A stretch of DNA of 64,000 nucleotides from Petroclostridium sp. X23 (GTDB lineage Bacteria; Bacillota; Clostridia; SK-Y3): the NCBI RefSeq assembly GCF_030013905.1, contig NZ_CP124862.1:558001-622000 (forward strand), written 5' to 3'. Shown piece after piece: positions 33,374 to 42,115 of this stretch; the stretch's first letter is position 1, and each line of letters opens with the position of its first letter. Below the pieces are notes generated by a model. That model saw only the letters and a program-made list of their open reading frames with translations, was not told where the DNA came from and did not search any database. A program made the translations under genes and the position numbers.

Positions 33374-33524
33374 CGCTGCCTCCTCTCTGTGCAGATAGTA
33401 TAGTTAAAAATTTCATTTATATCATTGTATCATATTTTTAAAATGGTACACTTTTAATATAGTTTTGCATCAAATTATGGCAAATAGACATATGCCATAA
33501 CTACTAAACGAAAGGAGAAACAAT

Positions 33525-34684
33525 ATGTCTGTTGAACGTTTTCATATCCAAGTATCAAATGAAATACTTGAAGATCTAAAATATAGACTGGAGCATGTCC
33601 GCTGGCCAGATCAATTAGAAAACACCGGTTGGGAACAAGGTACTGATATAGGCTATTTACAATCGCTCGTTTCGTATTGGCGGAACCATTTTGATTGGCG
33701 CGCACAAGAATCCGAATTGAACCGCTTTTCTCAGTTTCACTGTAATATCGATAGGATAGATGTACACTTCGTTCACGAGCGAGGTAATGGACCGTGTCCT
33801 TTACCAATTATCCTTACCCACGGATGGCCTGACAGTTACACACGATACCAGAAGATTATTCCTCTTCTCACTGATCCGGCTCGTCACGGCGGTGACCCAG
33901 AGGACTCTTTCGATGTAATCGTCCCTTCACTACCTGGATTTGGTTTCTCCAGTCGTCCTGAGCATGGCGGCATGAACAATTTTCGTGTTTCCGAGCTATG
34001 GGCCAAACTAATGACTGAAGAACTCGGCTATGGAAAATTCGCTGCTGCAGGTGGTGATATTGGATCTGGTGTTACAAGATATTTGGCATTAAACCATCCA
34101 GAACTTCTATTCGGAATTCACCTGACCGACATCGGTATAATCAAAAATCTCGTAAATTCACAAGGTCCGGCAGATCTTTCTAAGAAGAACTGCCATACAA
34201 AAGAAGTGCTCAGGAATGGATTTCCCGAGAGGGAGCCTATATGTCAATTCAATCGACAAAACCCCAGACTCTTGCGTACGGACTTTCCGACTCACCAGTA
34301 GGTTTAGCTGGTTGGATTATTGAAAAATTCCGTGCATGGAGCGATTGTAATGGCGACATTCGGCAAAGATTTAGCGAGAATGAACTACTCACGAATATAA
34401 TGATCTATTGGGTTACAAATACTATAGGGTCATCAACACGTATGTATTATGAGAACACGCATTCTTTACCATTGATGGGTCACATAGGGGTACCGACAGG
34501 CATTGCACTTTTCCCGGCTGATATATTATTACCACCCAAAGAATGGGCTGTGCGCAACCTGAATATAACTCGCTGGACTTCAATGCCTCGGGGAGGACAT
34601 TTTACTGCCATGGAAGAACCCGAACTTCTAGCAGATGATATCGGCGCATTCTACAGACCATTTAGATCCAAAAATAAACAGTAA
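33525..34684 (+). pseudogene. Epoxide hydrolase, frameshifted
   Basis: N-terminal epoxide-hydrolase domain (FHIQVSNEILEDLKYRLEHV, RWPDQ) and alpha/beta hydrolase core: oxyanion motif HGWPDSYTRY, nucleophile Asp in AAAGGDIGSGVTRYLAL, catalytic His in MPRGGHFTAMEEPELLADDI. The frame breaks near 34200: the first part reads on as NCHTKEVLRNG to 34301, while the correct continuation AQEWISREGAYMSIQ is in the next phase through to 34684. Joined length about 386 residues is normal. One indel separates it from function. Confidence 0.85.
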
Positions 34685-35064
34685 TAATGAATTTTCTTTT
34701 AATCCAATTGCTGACACAACATAATATTGGTAAAAAAATCACCCGAATCATTCCCAGACTAATAGGATCAAAGCCTAGCAACACAGATGTTGTTCGGCAT
34801 GAAGAGCGGCTCAGGCAAGAGAAGATGTGTGCGCCGTCCACGAAAACATATCCATGTTCATTTCAATAGTAAAAGCATTACTTATACGCTGCTGTGATAC
34901 CCTTGCAACAGGTATCACGGCTTTTACTAAAAAATACATATTGCTATTGGCTTACATAAGATTTAGCATACTCCCCGCACTCATGCTTGGTTCAAGTCGT
35001 GCCTACGTCCTTGCAACGCATGATTTCGACGATGCGGTCCTTCTGCCCGACACTTTGAAGTTAA
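34685..35064. other. Intergenic stretch with a hairpin
   Basis: No gene recognised. At 34868-34928 outer arms AGTAAAAGC/GCTTTTACT enclose an inner GTGATACC/GGTATCAC stem, a probable terminator for the epoxide hydrolase gene. Confidence 0.5.
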
Positions 35065-35475
35065 TTACTGCTTTTGTTCTATTTCAGTAACACATTCACT
35101 TTTGATCTTCTCAACAAGGAATTGCAAGGCATCAACAACATGCGGTCTGATGTCGCCTCCTATAAGTATATACATTATATCATCACCGACCTCGAGCCAG
35201 CCTTCATTGAGCCAAACCCTGATATAAAAGATGCCCTCCATCTTATAGGTTTCAGCAACGGCTGCATCCACCTTTGCGGCATCATAAGCAAATTCCATTC
35301 CCTTCACCAATGAACCGTCATCAAGCTCTTGACGGACCTTGGCTTTGGGTGTTTGGCGCACAACGCCGTTATGAACCAAAAACATACCTACCTTTAAAGC
35401 GGCTGGATCAGCCTTCGCTTCTTTGAGCCATTCATCCATGGATGGTGATACTTTTTTCATTTCTCCATTAATCAT
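35065..35475 (-). CDS. moaE: MoaE-type molybdopterin synthase large subunit
   Basis: About 136 residues: KVSPSMDEWLKEAKADPAAL, FLVHNGVVRQTPKAKVRQEL, GMEFAYDAAKVDAAVAETYK, GDDIMYILIGGDIRPHVVDA. This is the clostridial MoaE variant. MoaE with thiolated MoaD converts precursor Z to molybdopterin. It stands alone here; no moaD, moaA or moeA is near. Start among 35487, 35475 and 35460 is uncertain; ATG 35475 suits the AAAGGAG box. Confidence 0.78.
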   Translation of the reverse strand: MINGEMKKVSPSMDEWLKEAKADPAALKVGMFLVHNGVVRQTPKAKVRQELDDGSLVKGMEFAYDAAKVDAAVAETYKMEGIFYIRVWLNEGWLEVGDDIMYILIGGDIRPHVVDALQFLVEKIKSECVTEIEQKQ

Positions 35476-35644
35476 ACACGGATACACTCCTTTTTTTCAA
35501 TTAATTAAATCTCGTTCATTTTTGCGAAATTGTGCACACCCCACAGACTGTCCGAAAACCGGATTTGAATCATAACAAAAAATAAATTTGAAAAGAATTG
35601 CCAGGTAATAAGCCGTAACATATAAAAATAAAGGGTATAGCCCC

Positions 35645-35735
35645 TATATTTCAGCTAATATCCCCTTAACTCCTACTGTATTTATTGCTCTTTTCAGGTT
35701 GTATCCCAAATCGGATTTTCCCAACGCTGGATAGG
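35645..35735 (-). pseudogene. Possible IS1182-type transposase tail
   Basis: Decodes as KSDLGYNLKRAINTVGVKGI then LAEI stop. The YNLKRAINxxG motif is typical of the extreme C-terminus of IS1182/IS5-type transposases. Nothing else of the element is seen. Confidence 0.35.
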
Positions 35736-35772
35736 TGTAGTGGCTTAATTTTCTTCAGAAATAAGGACTAAC

Positions 35773-36285
35773 TTATTCGTATCGATTTCCTTGAGTATCA
35801 TAAAAAGTCACTTCTATAGAATAGTCGTTGCTTGGAGCCTTATAGTAAAGGATTTTATTTTCTCTGGCATCAAGTTTTATTGGCTCAAGTTTTTTACCCT
35901 GTACTGTATATGTTACCTGTGCATAGTCTAAATCTGCTTGATTATACCAAAACAAATCATAGCCTGTTCCATTTATAACAGTATGTCCAGTAATTATTTC
36001 ATCGTTGTCTCTCAAAAATCTTGTTTGCAATTTATATTTATTATTATCTTCCGGCTCAAATATTGCCAACCCATACTTGTTATTCGCATCAATTATTCCA
36101 CTTATAATATGTTCATCTATTTTAATCTCCGCAGCAATGTGGATTCCATTATCTGATTGGCTTAACCGCAATTCTCTGCTTTCAAGTGTCGAACCATCAG
36201 GCTTACACTGTTGAAAAAAGAAGCTGATAAATACAACACTCAAAATTATAATAGCTGCTACTAAAATATACTTTTTTCTTTTCAT
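35773..36285 (-). CDS. Uncharacterised membrane-anchored exported protein
   Basis: 170 residues: basic start MKRKKYILVAAIIILSVVFI then a single membrane segment, a Cys at residue 27 (QQC, not a good lipobox), and a beta-rich outside domain (HIAAEIKIDEHIISGIIDAN). No family recognised. Similar in build to the protein at 36561 and perhaps part of the same accessory cluster. Confidence 0.55.
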   Translation of the reverse strand: MKRKKYILVAAIIILSVVFISFFFQQCKPDGSTLESRELRLSQSDNGIHIAAEIKIDEHIISGIIDANNKYGLAIFEPEDNNKYKLQTRFLRDNDEIITGHTVINGTGYDLFWYNQADLDYAQVTYTVQGKKLEPIKLDARENKILYYKAPSNDYSIEVTFYDTQGNRYE

Positions 36286-36361
36286 TCTTGTCTCTCCACT
36301 CGTCTAATATAAATACCGAAGTTTACATGGCTCTATAAATTTAGAAATTGTTGAACTCCCT

Positions 36362-36510
36362 TTATAATAAATCCTGTAACTCCAATGCCCTTTTGTATAA
36401 TGAGTCAAATTCACAACCGCAGCTACCGCATTCTTTATCCGCTTGTTTTATTGACGAAATAAGAACCGCCTTATCACCAATTCCGTCTAACCATGCTTGT
36501 GCCGGAATAG
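36362..36510 (-). pseudogene. C-terminal gene fragment with CGSCGCEF motif
   Basis: Reads SIPAQAWLDGIGDKAVLISS, IKQADKECGSCGCEFDSLYK, RALELQDLL stop. Coherent coding text, but no start; truncated on the right near 36510. Parent family not identified. Confidence 0.4.
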
Positions 36511-36560
36511 AAATTATAAAAAATGTTCAAATCATCAACCATCGTTCATTCACATTATGC

Positions 36561-37013
36561 TTATTTTGCATGGATAAGATTTATAACTCCATCAGAATTA
36601 GATGCTGTGAAAACGGCATTATCATTAAATTCTATTTTTTGTGAAAAACTTAAACTATATCCCAAGTTTGCGCTGTATCCAAGTACGCTGGCCACTACTT
36701 TTTTATCTTTTACAAACAACAAATGCACCATTCCTTCATTGATATTGTTTTCTTTAATATAAGCACTTTTAAACCCAACAATTTCTTCGATGCTTTCTTT
36801 ACTGGCATAGGGTTCAAAAGTATAAACTATATCCCAATCAAAAGGAACAGCTTCATTCAGTTTAATAGTGTCCCCTTCAAAAGATTTAAACGAGTTTTCT
36901 AATTTCTGATTATTCATGAATATAACTGGATCGCCTATAACTAAATACCCCGCGATAGCTATGAAAGCTATACAAGATAGTATAATTGTTATTAACTTTG
37001 CTTTCTTTTTCAT
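36561..37013 (-). CDS. Uncharacterised exported protein
   Basis: 150 residues with an N-terminal signal or anchor (KKKAKLITIILSCIAFIAIA, GYLV) and a compact domain (FDWDIVYTFEPYASKESIEE, GMVHLLFVKDKKVVASVLGY). The pattern of a DWDxVYxFxPY motif is known from small Firmicute exported proteins of unknown function. GAGAAAATG start context with GCAGAG upstream. Confidence 0.6.
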   Translation of the reverse strand: MKKKAKLITIILSCIAFIAIAGYLVIGDPVIFMNNQKLENSFKSFEGDTIKLNEAVPFDWDIVYTFEPYASKESIEEIVGFKSAYIKENNINEGMVHLLFVKDKKVVASVLGYSANLGYSLSFSQKIEFNDNAVFTASNSDGVINLIHAK

Positions 37014-37038
37014 TTTCTCTGCTCCTGCTTTCTATCCG

Positions 37039-37451
37039 CTAACAGTCAATCCCTGCTTTTTTCGCTTGACTGCAAAGCTGTCTTACAATAAGCGTATAAT
37101 TTTTACCATCCTTTATAAAATGTGTACCGCATTACCTAAATTCAAAATGAGTATTCGTATTTATGCACTGTTGTCTGAGAGATAAAACCCAATCGTAGTT
37201 TAATGGTCGTGTATGATAATCTGATTCACCGCCAACCACTACAAGCTCTACACCATCAAGATGTTTTTCGATATTAACCTGATCTATAAGAGGTTGGCAA
37301 ATAACGTTTTTATGTTTAACAGGCGGCATGTTGAAAATTGATAACCTAAAGTCAGCCATTTCCTCATTTTCTATGGTACAGCCCACCGTTACATTTTCAT
37401 ATCCCTCTCACTATACTTATGGCAGCCTCGCCAAGGATTCCACATAGCCAT
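37039..37451 (-). pseudogene. DUF5131 (phage Gp37/Gp68) protein, deleted and broken
   Basis: Starts MAMWNPWRGCHKYSE, then after a junction and one-base shift reads YENVTVGCTIENEEMADFRL, ... VVVGGESDYHTRPLNYDWVL, SLRQQCINTNTHFEFR, TAA (Gln to stop), CGTHFIKDGKNYTLIVRQLC and ends at 37039. Normal members are about 250 residues with a CxxxCxxC radical-SAM-like cluster; the stretch with those Cys and about 100 further residues is gone. It starts 3 bases after the ASCH-like gene. Confidence 0.75.
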
Positions 37452-37454
37452 AAT

Positions 37455-37922
37455 CTAGAACCTTGACTTTTCATAGTTGTATGGAATACTGGTTCCAACA
37501 ACCACATCTTTAATTTTTTCAATGATTAGCCAATCGTCCATATTGCCTTGATGGTCAAAAGCAAGGGGTGGGTCGATAGCTTTTATATCGCAAAACTCAA
37601 CAAGACACAGACACTTTTTATGCCAGCGTTTCTTTTGTTTATCCGTTAAGTTGAGTTTTAATTGATTATCCGCAAGAATTTTTATAATTTCACTATCAGT
37701 GAGCTTAACATAGTTTTGAACAGACTTTACTGTTGCAAGAGCGGAAATTTTAGCAGTTCCCTTTTCCATAAAATACAGAGTCTCTCCTACAAATACTCTG
37801 CTGTGAGGAATTTTCCGGCCTGTAGCACCTCGCACAACCATCGTCTTTGTTCCACTCATAATTTTATCCAGCACACATTCTCCGCTTTTTCCAATATTAT
37901 CACAATAAACTAAATGTATCAT
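37455..37922 (-). CDS. ASCH/PUA-like domain protein
   Basis: 155 residues: MIHLVYCDNIGKSGECVLDK, IMSGTKTMVVRGATGRKIPH, SRVFVGETLYFMEKGTAKIS, AHSVKSVQNYV-like strand, DDWLIIEKIKDVVVGTSIPY. The order (K-I-x-x-G-x-K-T, then G-E-x-L-Y-F) fits the ASCH RNA-binding-like fold. Paired with DUF5131 genes in other clostridia, suggesting a shared but unknown job in nucleic-acid processing. Intact. Confidence 0.65.
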   Translation of the reverse strand: MIHLVYCDNIGKSGECVLDKIMSGTKTMVVRGATGRKIPHSRVFVGETLYFMEKGTAKISALATVKSVQNYVKLTDSEIIKILADNQLKLNLTDKQKKRWHKKCLCLVEFCDIKAIDPPLAFDHQGNMDDWLIIEKIKDVVVGTSIPYNYEKSRF

Positions 37923-38042
37923 TTAAGCTTTCTCCTTCACAGCATATACCCTGAATTTCAGTTTTACCATACAAATGAAAAGATGCCATATTTCTTTTAT
38001 TAGTTGATAAACCATTTGAAGCCGTCAATATACTTTTTTGAG

Positions 38043-38987
38043 TCACATAGAAAACTGCTGTCCCTGGTTTTTCAGCCTCTCTTGTTTCGGTTCCTGTCTT
38101 TCCAACTTCATGAGTTGTTCCATACTGTAATCAAGAATCTTTGCCTTTCGCTCTGAAATCATCACCGTGTAAAATTCCTTTTGTATTGGAAGCAGTGACG
38201 GTGTTTCATCAATGAGCGCCTGTATCTTTTCCATATCGATCCTCGCAGAAACTCTTTTAAGCGCTGCCGTGCAGTCCGGATTTTTCAGAGAAGAGATAAA
38301 CTCAAAGTAGGGTATTTTCTTTCCGTTTTCCTCAATAGATGAAGAGGGAAAGACATAGATACGCTTGTCGAGCTCATCTTCACTATTCAGGACAGCTTCC
38401 ATATCGTTGACGGCAAGCTGCGGGTAGAGGCAGGAGCCGCAATCATAAACCGGAGCAATTTCAGCCGTCTTAGACTGCTCATCCACAAGAATACCCCAAT
38501 TGCCATTGTGCCTGTCAAAATTGCCGAGCAGTGCATCGGCAATAAACATATCCCAAAAGAAATCCCGAAGCTGATCCTGTGGCAGAAGGGACTGCTCGTC
38601 AATTGCCTGCTGGATGGAGGAAAGCTCCTTTCCATATCCATTCTGTTCGCTGCTGATACAGGTATTCTTCAGATGGGCAAACTCCATGAGCTTTTTGCCA
38701 CCCTCGGTAAAATCGCCGCAGGCTACGACCACTTTTTCTTTTCCGCGCGAATCAGTATAGGTTCCCAGCAGGGTTTCCTGTGTCTTAAATCCGAGGGCGG
38801 CAAAGATATGGCAGGTGAGATATTCACTGATACAGCCGTTGGTGTAGCTCATTGCTTTATTACGGCTGGGAACCGGAGGGAATTTCAGCATGTAGCTGCT
38901 GCCCTCATACAAAATATTGATTTTATTTCCGTTTGCCCCGCCGTAGGCTCTGAATTTATTTACTTCACATAAGGTAAAATCAATCAT
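38043..38987 (-). CDS. HipA-like Ser/Thr kinase (toxin candidate)
   Basis: About 314 residues from the ATG at 38987. HipA/CtkA-type kinase: glycine-rich YGGANGNKINILYEGSSYML with the ATP-binding Lys (LKF), catalytic loop ADALLGNFDRHNGNWGILVD, metal-binding IAPVYDCGSCLYP. It lacks the separate HipA N1 domain, which fits the short HipT/CtkA-like branch. It overlaps the upstream HTH gene, forming a hipBA-like module that could phosphorylate a translation factor and induce dormancy. The C-terminus (QEPKQERLKNQGQQFSM) is polar. Confidence 0.82.
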   Translation of the reverse strand: MIDFTLCEVNKFRAYGGANGNKINILYEGSSYMLKFPPVPSRNKAMSYTNGCISEYLTCHIFAALGFKTQETLLGTYTDSRGKEKVVVACGDFTEGGKKLMEFAHLKNTCISSEQNGYGKELSSIQQAIDEQSLLPQDQLRDFFWDMFIADALLGNFDRHNGNWGILVDEQSKTAEIAPVYDCGSCLYPQLAVNDMEAVLNSEDELDKRIYVFPSSSIEENGKKIPYFEFISSLKNPDCTAALKRVSARIDMEKIQALIDETPSLLPIQKEFYTVMISERKAKILDYSMEQLMKLERQEPKQERLKNQGQQFSM

Positions 38988-39438
38988 AAATACCATCCTC
39001 CTTTCCGCCTAAACCAAGATATTTTTCACGCAGGTAGCCTGCCTGTTCCTCCGTAATTAATCCCGACCAAAAGTCGGCATTAATGGCTCCATATAACTCA
39101 TTCCATAAACAGTCAAGATGCAGCACCTGCTCCTTTTCGCCTTGCAAGTATTCTTTGATTGCTTTTTGGATACTCCCGGACAATTCGGTTTCCAAGTACA
39201 TTTTTCTATTCGGTTTCCCATCTGCCGTGCTTTTTTTCGGCTCTGTTTCCAGTGCCAGCAGTTCCTCCATGGATAGACCGAGTGCTTTAGATAGCTTGGA
39301 AAGCGTCCCTGCGCCGCATCGGTCCAGACGGGTTTTTCCGGAATAAATATCCGCGAGGGTTGCCCATGGAATCCCACTGATTTTTGATAAACGATAGCGG
39401 GACATCTGCATGTCCTGCATAAGCTGTTGTATTGTCAT
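38980..39438 (-). CDS. HTH protein of the HipBA-like module (antitoxin candidate)
   Basis: 152 residues from the ATG at 39438. N-terminal HTH (MSRYRLSKISGIPWATLADI, YSGKTRLDRCGAGTLSKLSK) and C-terminal helices ending in EEQAGYLREKYLGLGG. Overlaps the kinase gene by 8 bases. Its promoter carries a perfect palindrome, the likely autoregulatory operator. The predicted leader is only about 11 bases. Confidence 0.82.
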   Translation of the reverse strand: MTIQQLMQDMQMSRYRLSKISGIPWATLADIYSGKTRLDRCGAGTLSKLSKALGLSMEELLALETEPKKSTADGKPNRKMYLETELSGSIQKAIKEYLQGEKEQVLHLDCLWNELYGAINADFWSGLITEEQAGYLREKYLGLGGKEDGIYD

Positions 39439-39454
39439 TTTCATCACCTATGTT

Positions 39455-39484
39455 CATTATATCGGCGTTCCGATATAATGTCAA
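39455..39484 (-). promoter_or_regulatory. Consensus promoter with palindromic operator for the hipBA-like module
   Basis: Minus strand: -35 TTGACA (39484-39479), exact 17-base spacer, -10 TATAAT (39461-39456). The 26-bp palindrome CATTATATCGG-cgtt-CCGATATAATG (39455-39480) covers the -10 box and spacer, so a bound dimer would block polymerase. Confidence 0.88.
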
Positions 39485-39608
39485 GGTATGCCAAGGCAGC
39501 CGACGCTCAATCATCGCATATAATATCCTGCCTGATAACAACGCCCCAATGAAACAGTCTGCTTAAAATTAAAGCCCGACATTATCAATACCACGGAACT
39601 ACTGCTTA

Positions 39609-39762
39609 TCACATTCTCATTTCCGGCTTTGTTGGCGCTTGGCTGCAATCATAGTAAAAGGATTCTTCATTACGTCGGATGTAGCCGTGTTCCGTCAGCA
39701 CCATCCCAGCGTTTTGTACTTGCTGGTGACCGTAAAATTCATAATCGAATGATTCCGCTGTT
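39609..39762 (-). pseudogene. C-terminal gene fragment cut by RAYT copy 2
   Basis: Reads SESFDYEFYGHQQVQNAGMV-type text: ESFDYEFYGHQQVQNAGMVL, TEHGYIRRNEESFYYDCSQA, then stop at 39609. Its upstream part is replaced by the RAYT end at about 39763. The parent looks like an element-borne protein of unknown function. Confidence 0.45.
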
Positions 39763-40833
39763 AAGGAATGCTTAGGGACGTGCCTATTTAAGGAATGCTT
39801 AGGGACGTGCCTATTTTTGCACGTTATAGCGTGTAATTATTCCCCTTGAAATACCCGTTAGCCGCTCCAACTGTCCTATTGTAAACTTTTCTTTTTCTCT
39901 CAAATATCGCAATATTTCATCTCGCTCTTTTCGAGGCTTGTTTCTAAAGAGAATGCTTAGGGACGTGCCTATTTTTGCACGTTATAGCGTGTAATTATTC
40001 CCCTTGAAATACCCGTTAGCCGCTCCAACTGTCCTATTGTAAACTTTTCTTTTTCTCTCAAATATCGCAATATTTCATCTCGCTCTTTTCGAGGCTTGTT
40101 TCTAATTTCTTTAGGATCTAACCCGTCTAAACACTTAATAATCTTTCTACGCAATTGTTCATCAGTTAATTTTTTACTGTCGGTTATATGGAAGTTCTCA
40201 CTTCCAATTTCTTTTTGTAGCTCGATAAACTCTCGTCTAGCTTCTTCCGCGTCTGTAGATAACATTTTCAGTATTAAATAGGTATCTGTAATCTTTTGTC
40301 CTGAATCTAATGACATATAATCATTATAACTGCTCCAAGCATATTTGCTTATTTCTTTGACAATTCCGGCCCTTATCGGATTTTGATGAATATATCGCGT
40401 CAATGCAAAAAAATACCGCTCATCTTCTATAGGTTCACTTTTATATCTGTTACCGATAAGACTTCCGCTTCTCTGGTATTTGAAATTGTACCAGCCTACA
40501 TATTTCGTCAGCAATTTGTGCATAACTTTCACAATATCGCCCGTACAGTTTTCTCTAATAAACAGATGCACATGGTTATACATTAAGCAATATGCATATA
40601 CTTCGACACATCTTTCTTTTTTTATTCCGAATAATATCTCAAGCATTTTGTGAAAATCAGCGTCTTCTTCAAATATATTCTGTCTATTTAAGCCCCTAAA
40701 AATAATATGATACAATCCTGTTTGGCTCAATACCCTTGGTGACCTGCTCATACTTACCACCTCCAAACAGGATTGTATCATTTGAATTGTTACTAGTTAA
40801 TAATTATGTGCAAAATCAGGCACGTCCCCATAT
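39763..40833 (-). mobile_element. RAYT element, copy 2, with nested tail duplication
   Basis: Left side: two end motifs (GCTTAGGGACGTGCCTATTT at about 39770 and 39797), then 39823-39946 repeats the last 120 or so bases of the RAYT gene, then a new end motif (39954) and the full gene. Right end is GTGCAAAATCAGGCACGTCCC as in copy 1. The duplicated tail differs slightly, so a second insertion into or beside an older copy is likely. Confidence 0.8.
39969..40751 (-). CDS. REP-associated tyrosine transposase (RAYT), copy 2
   Basis: 260 residues, differing from copy 1 (27127-27909) at only a handful of sites (for example Glu to Gln in DSGQKITD, Ala to Thr in LSTDAEE, Cys to Tyr in TRYNVQK). HUH motif MYNHVHLFIRE and catalytic Tyr region are unchanged. 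The start at 40751 is chosen by the GGAGGTGG box. Recent intragenomic transposition. Confidence 0.9.
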   Translation of the reverse strand: MSRSPRVLSQTGLYHIIFRGLNRQNIFEEDADFHKMLEILFGIKKERCVEVYAYCLMYNHVHLFIRENCTGDIVKVMHKLLTKYVGWYNFKYQRSGSLIGNRYKSEPIEDERYFFALTRYIHQNPIRAGIVKEISKYAWSSYNDYMSLDSGQKITDTYLILKMLSTDAEEARREFIELQKEIGSENFHITDSKKLTDEQLRRKIIKCLDGLDPKEIRNKPRKERDEILRYLREKEKFTIGQLERLTGISRGIITRYNVQK

Positions 40834-40835
40834 AC

Positions 40836-41126
40836 CAAGAAAGTAACCATAGAAACGAAAAATGGGTTGGTAAAATTACAAATTTTAATTGCCATGGTAC
40901 ACATTATGAAATCAGAATTGAGAGCAGGTCATCAATATTAGTATTGTTTGGTAAAACAAAGCTGGGAGCTTTTGCTTGCATGCCGGATTTCAATGCCGGA
41001 TGTCATTTAGCAAATCCAAAGGATATATTCTGGAATACAGAAAAGTTAGTCCGAGTTTTAGGGAAAATTGACGGTATCACTGTTGCTTGTGCATTAAATG
41101 CTTTAGCTGATAAAATTCATTATTAG
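40836..41126 (+). pseudogene. DUF6618-like protein, start replaced by RAYT end
   Basis: About 95 residues of conserved text: NEKWVGKITNFNCHGTHYEI, RIESRSSILVLFGKTKLGAF, CMPDFNAGCHLANPKDIFWN, TEKLVRVLGKIDGITVACAL. It fits small conjugative-element proteins I know as DUF6618. The natural 5' end is lost; an ATG within the RAYT end (40806) keeps the frame open, so a chimeric product is possible. Confidence 0.55.
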
Positions 41127-41191
41127 GCTCTTGCCTGCCGGGAGGATAGGGCTCTGCAGAGATGCAACCTGAGCGCCTGATAGGATTCTAT

Positions 41192-41242
41192 AAAAAGCAT
41201 GAAAAAGGTGGTCATATATATGGCTGCCTTTTTCGTGCTTTT
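41192..41242 (+). terminator. Strong intrinsic terminator
   Basis: Arms AAAAGCATGAAAAAGG and CCTTTTTCGTGCTTTT pair at 15 of 16 positions, ending in TTTT. About 65 bases past the DUF6618-like stop. Confidence 0.75.
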
Positions 41243-41406
41243 GGAGAATAAATGCGTAAAATCCCAGGGTTTGGGACAGAGTCCCAAGTATTCAGTAGAA
41301 ATACTACGCTATTTTGATAATTGCTTTTAAATCTTCTTTATTAATTTGAGAATATCTTGCCTTTTGGGTAATTTTAATCTATTTTAAACTGAGAAATTTT
41401 TCTGGT

Positions 41407-41829
41407 TTAATTTGAGAATCGACAGCCCGGTTTGCGGTTAATATGCATTGTGGCTTTTGTACTTTTTACAAAATCGCTGTAATACTTGTTAAACTGAGTA
41501 GACTTGTAGGGGATTTCTCCGGCCTCTCTACATTGGTCACAATATTCCACCCACAGTAAAGTAAGTGTAACACCGCTTTTTGCCATTTCACGATGGACAT
41601 ATTCGTAATCAGGCATTTTGTACATAGGTTTATTGGTCTCTGTTGGGAACAAGTGCTTAGAAAGTTCCTTGTTTGACATGTCCGCTGCCAACTGCCAGCT
41701 TATACTGCAATCCTTTGCTTTCTGCAACACACTAACCACCGTAGTCCTTGAGCATCTACAGCTGGATGCAATTTGCGTGTTGTTGATTCCGAGGCTGCTT
41801 AGCCGCAGAATCTCTTTGTAATCGGTCAT
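41407..41829 (-). pseudogene. IS21-type transposase IstA, N-terminal fragment
   Basis: About 140 residues from the ATG at 41829 (GGGAGGGT box): MTDYKEILRLSSLGINNTQI, ASSCRCSRTTVVSVLQKAKD (HTH), MPDYEYVHREMAKSGVTLTL, LWVEYCDQCREAGEIPY. An intact IstA is about 500 residues with a DDE core; here the frame ends in unrelated CRFSN, and no istB follows. Cut by a later event. Confidence 0.85.
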
Positions 41830-41889
41830 CTTATGACCCTCCCCAAATGTATTTACATCATTTATTGATGTATAAATCCATTTTACAGG

Positions 41890-41992
41890 GTGGTCATAAA
41901 TTTTCACCGTTTTGCTGTTCAATTTATCCGGAATGCGTGTTCAATTTAAAGCGGTCACACTGTTCAATTAATGCGGTCAAAGTGTCAAATCA
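41890..41992. repeat. IS21 left end with direct repeats
   Basis: TGTTCAATT occurs at 41916, 41938 and 41961, with TGTCAAATC at 41983: three steps of 22-23 bases. Multiple direct repeats upstream of istA are usual in IS21 termini, where the transposase binds. Confidence 0.6.
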
Positions 41993-42115
41993 GAGGCGGC
42001 ATATTCAAAAGATTCCGAATTCATGTTTAGCCATCAAACCACCTCTATACTCATCAATTCACTGATAAATTGGATTTTGTAATGTTCCTATTATTCTTCT
42101 TATAATACTTACACA

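Noticed and set aside
41916..41992. Three 22-23 bp periodic repeats looked like a tiny CRISPR array.
   Set aside because: The repeated part is only about 9-11 bases, there are no cas genes, and it sits directly upstream of an istA fragment, as IS21 ends do.
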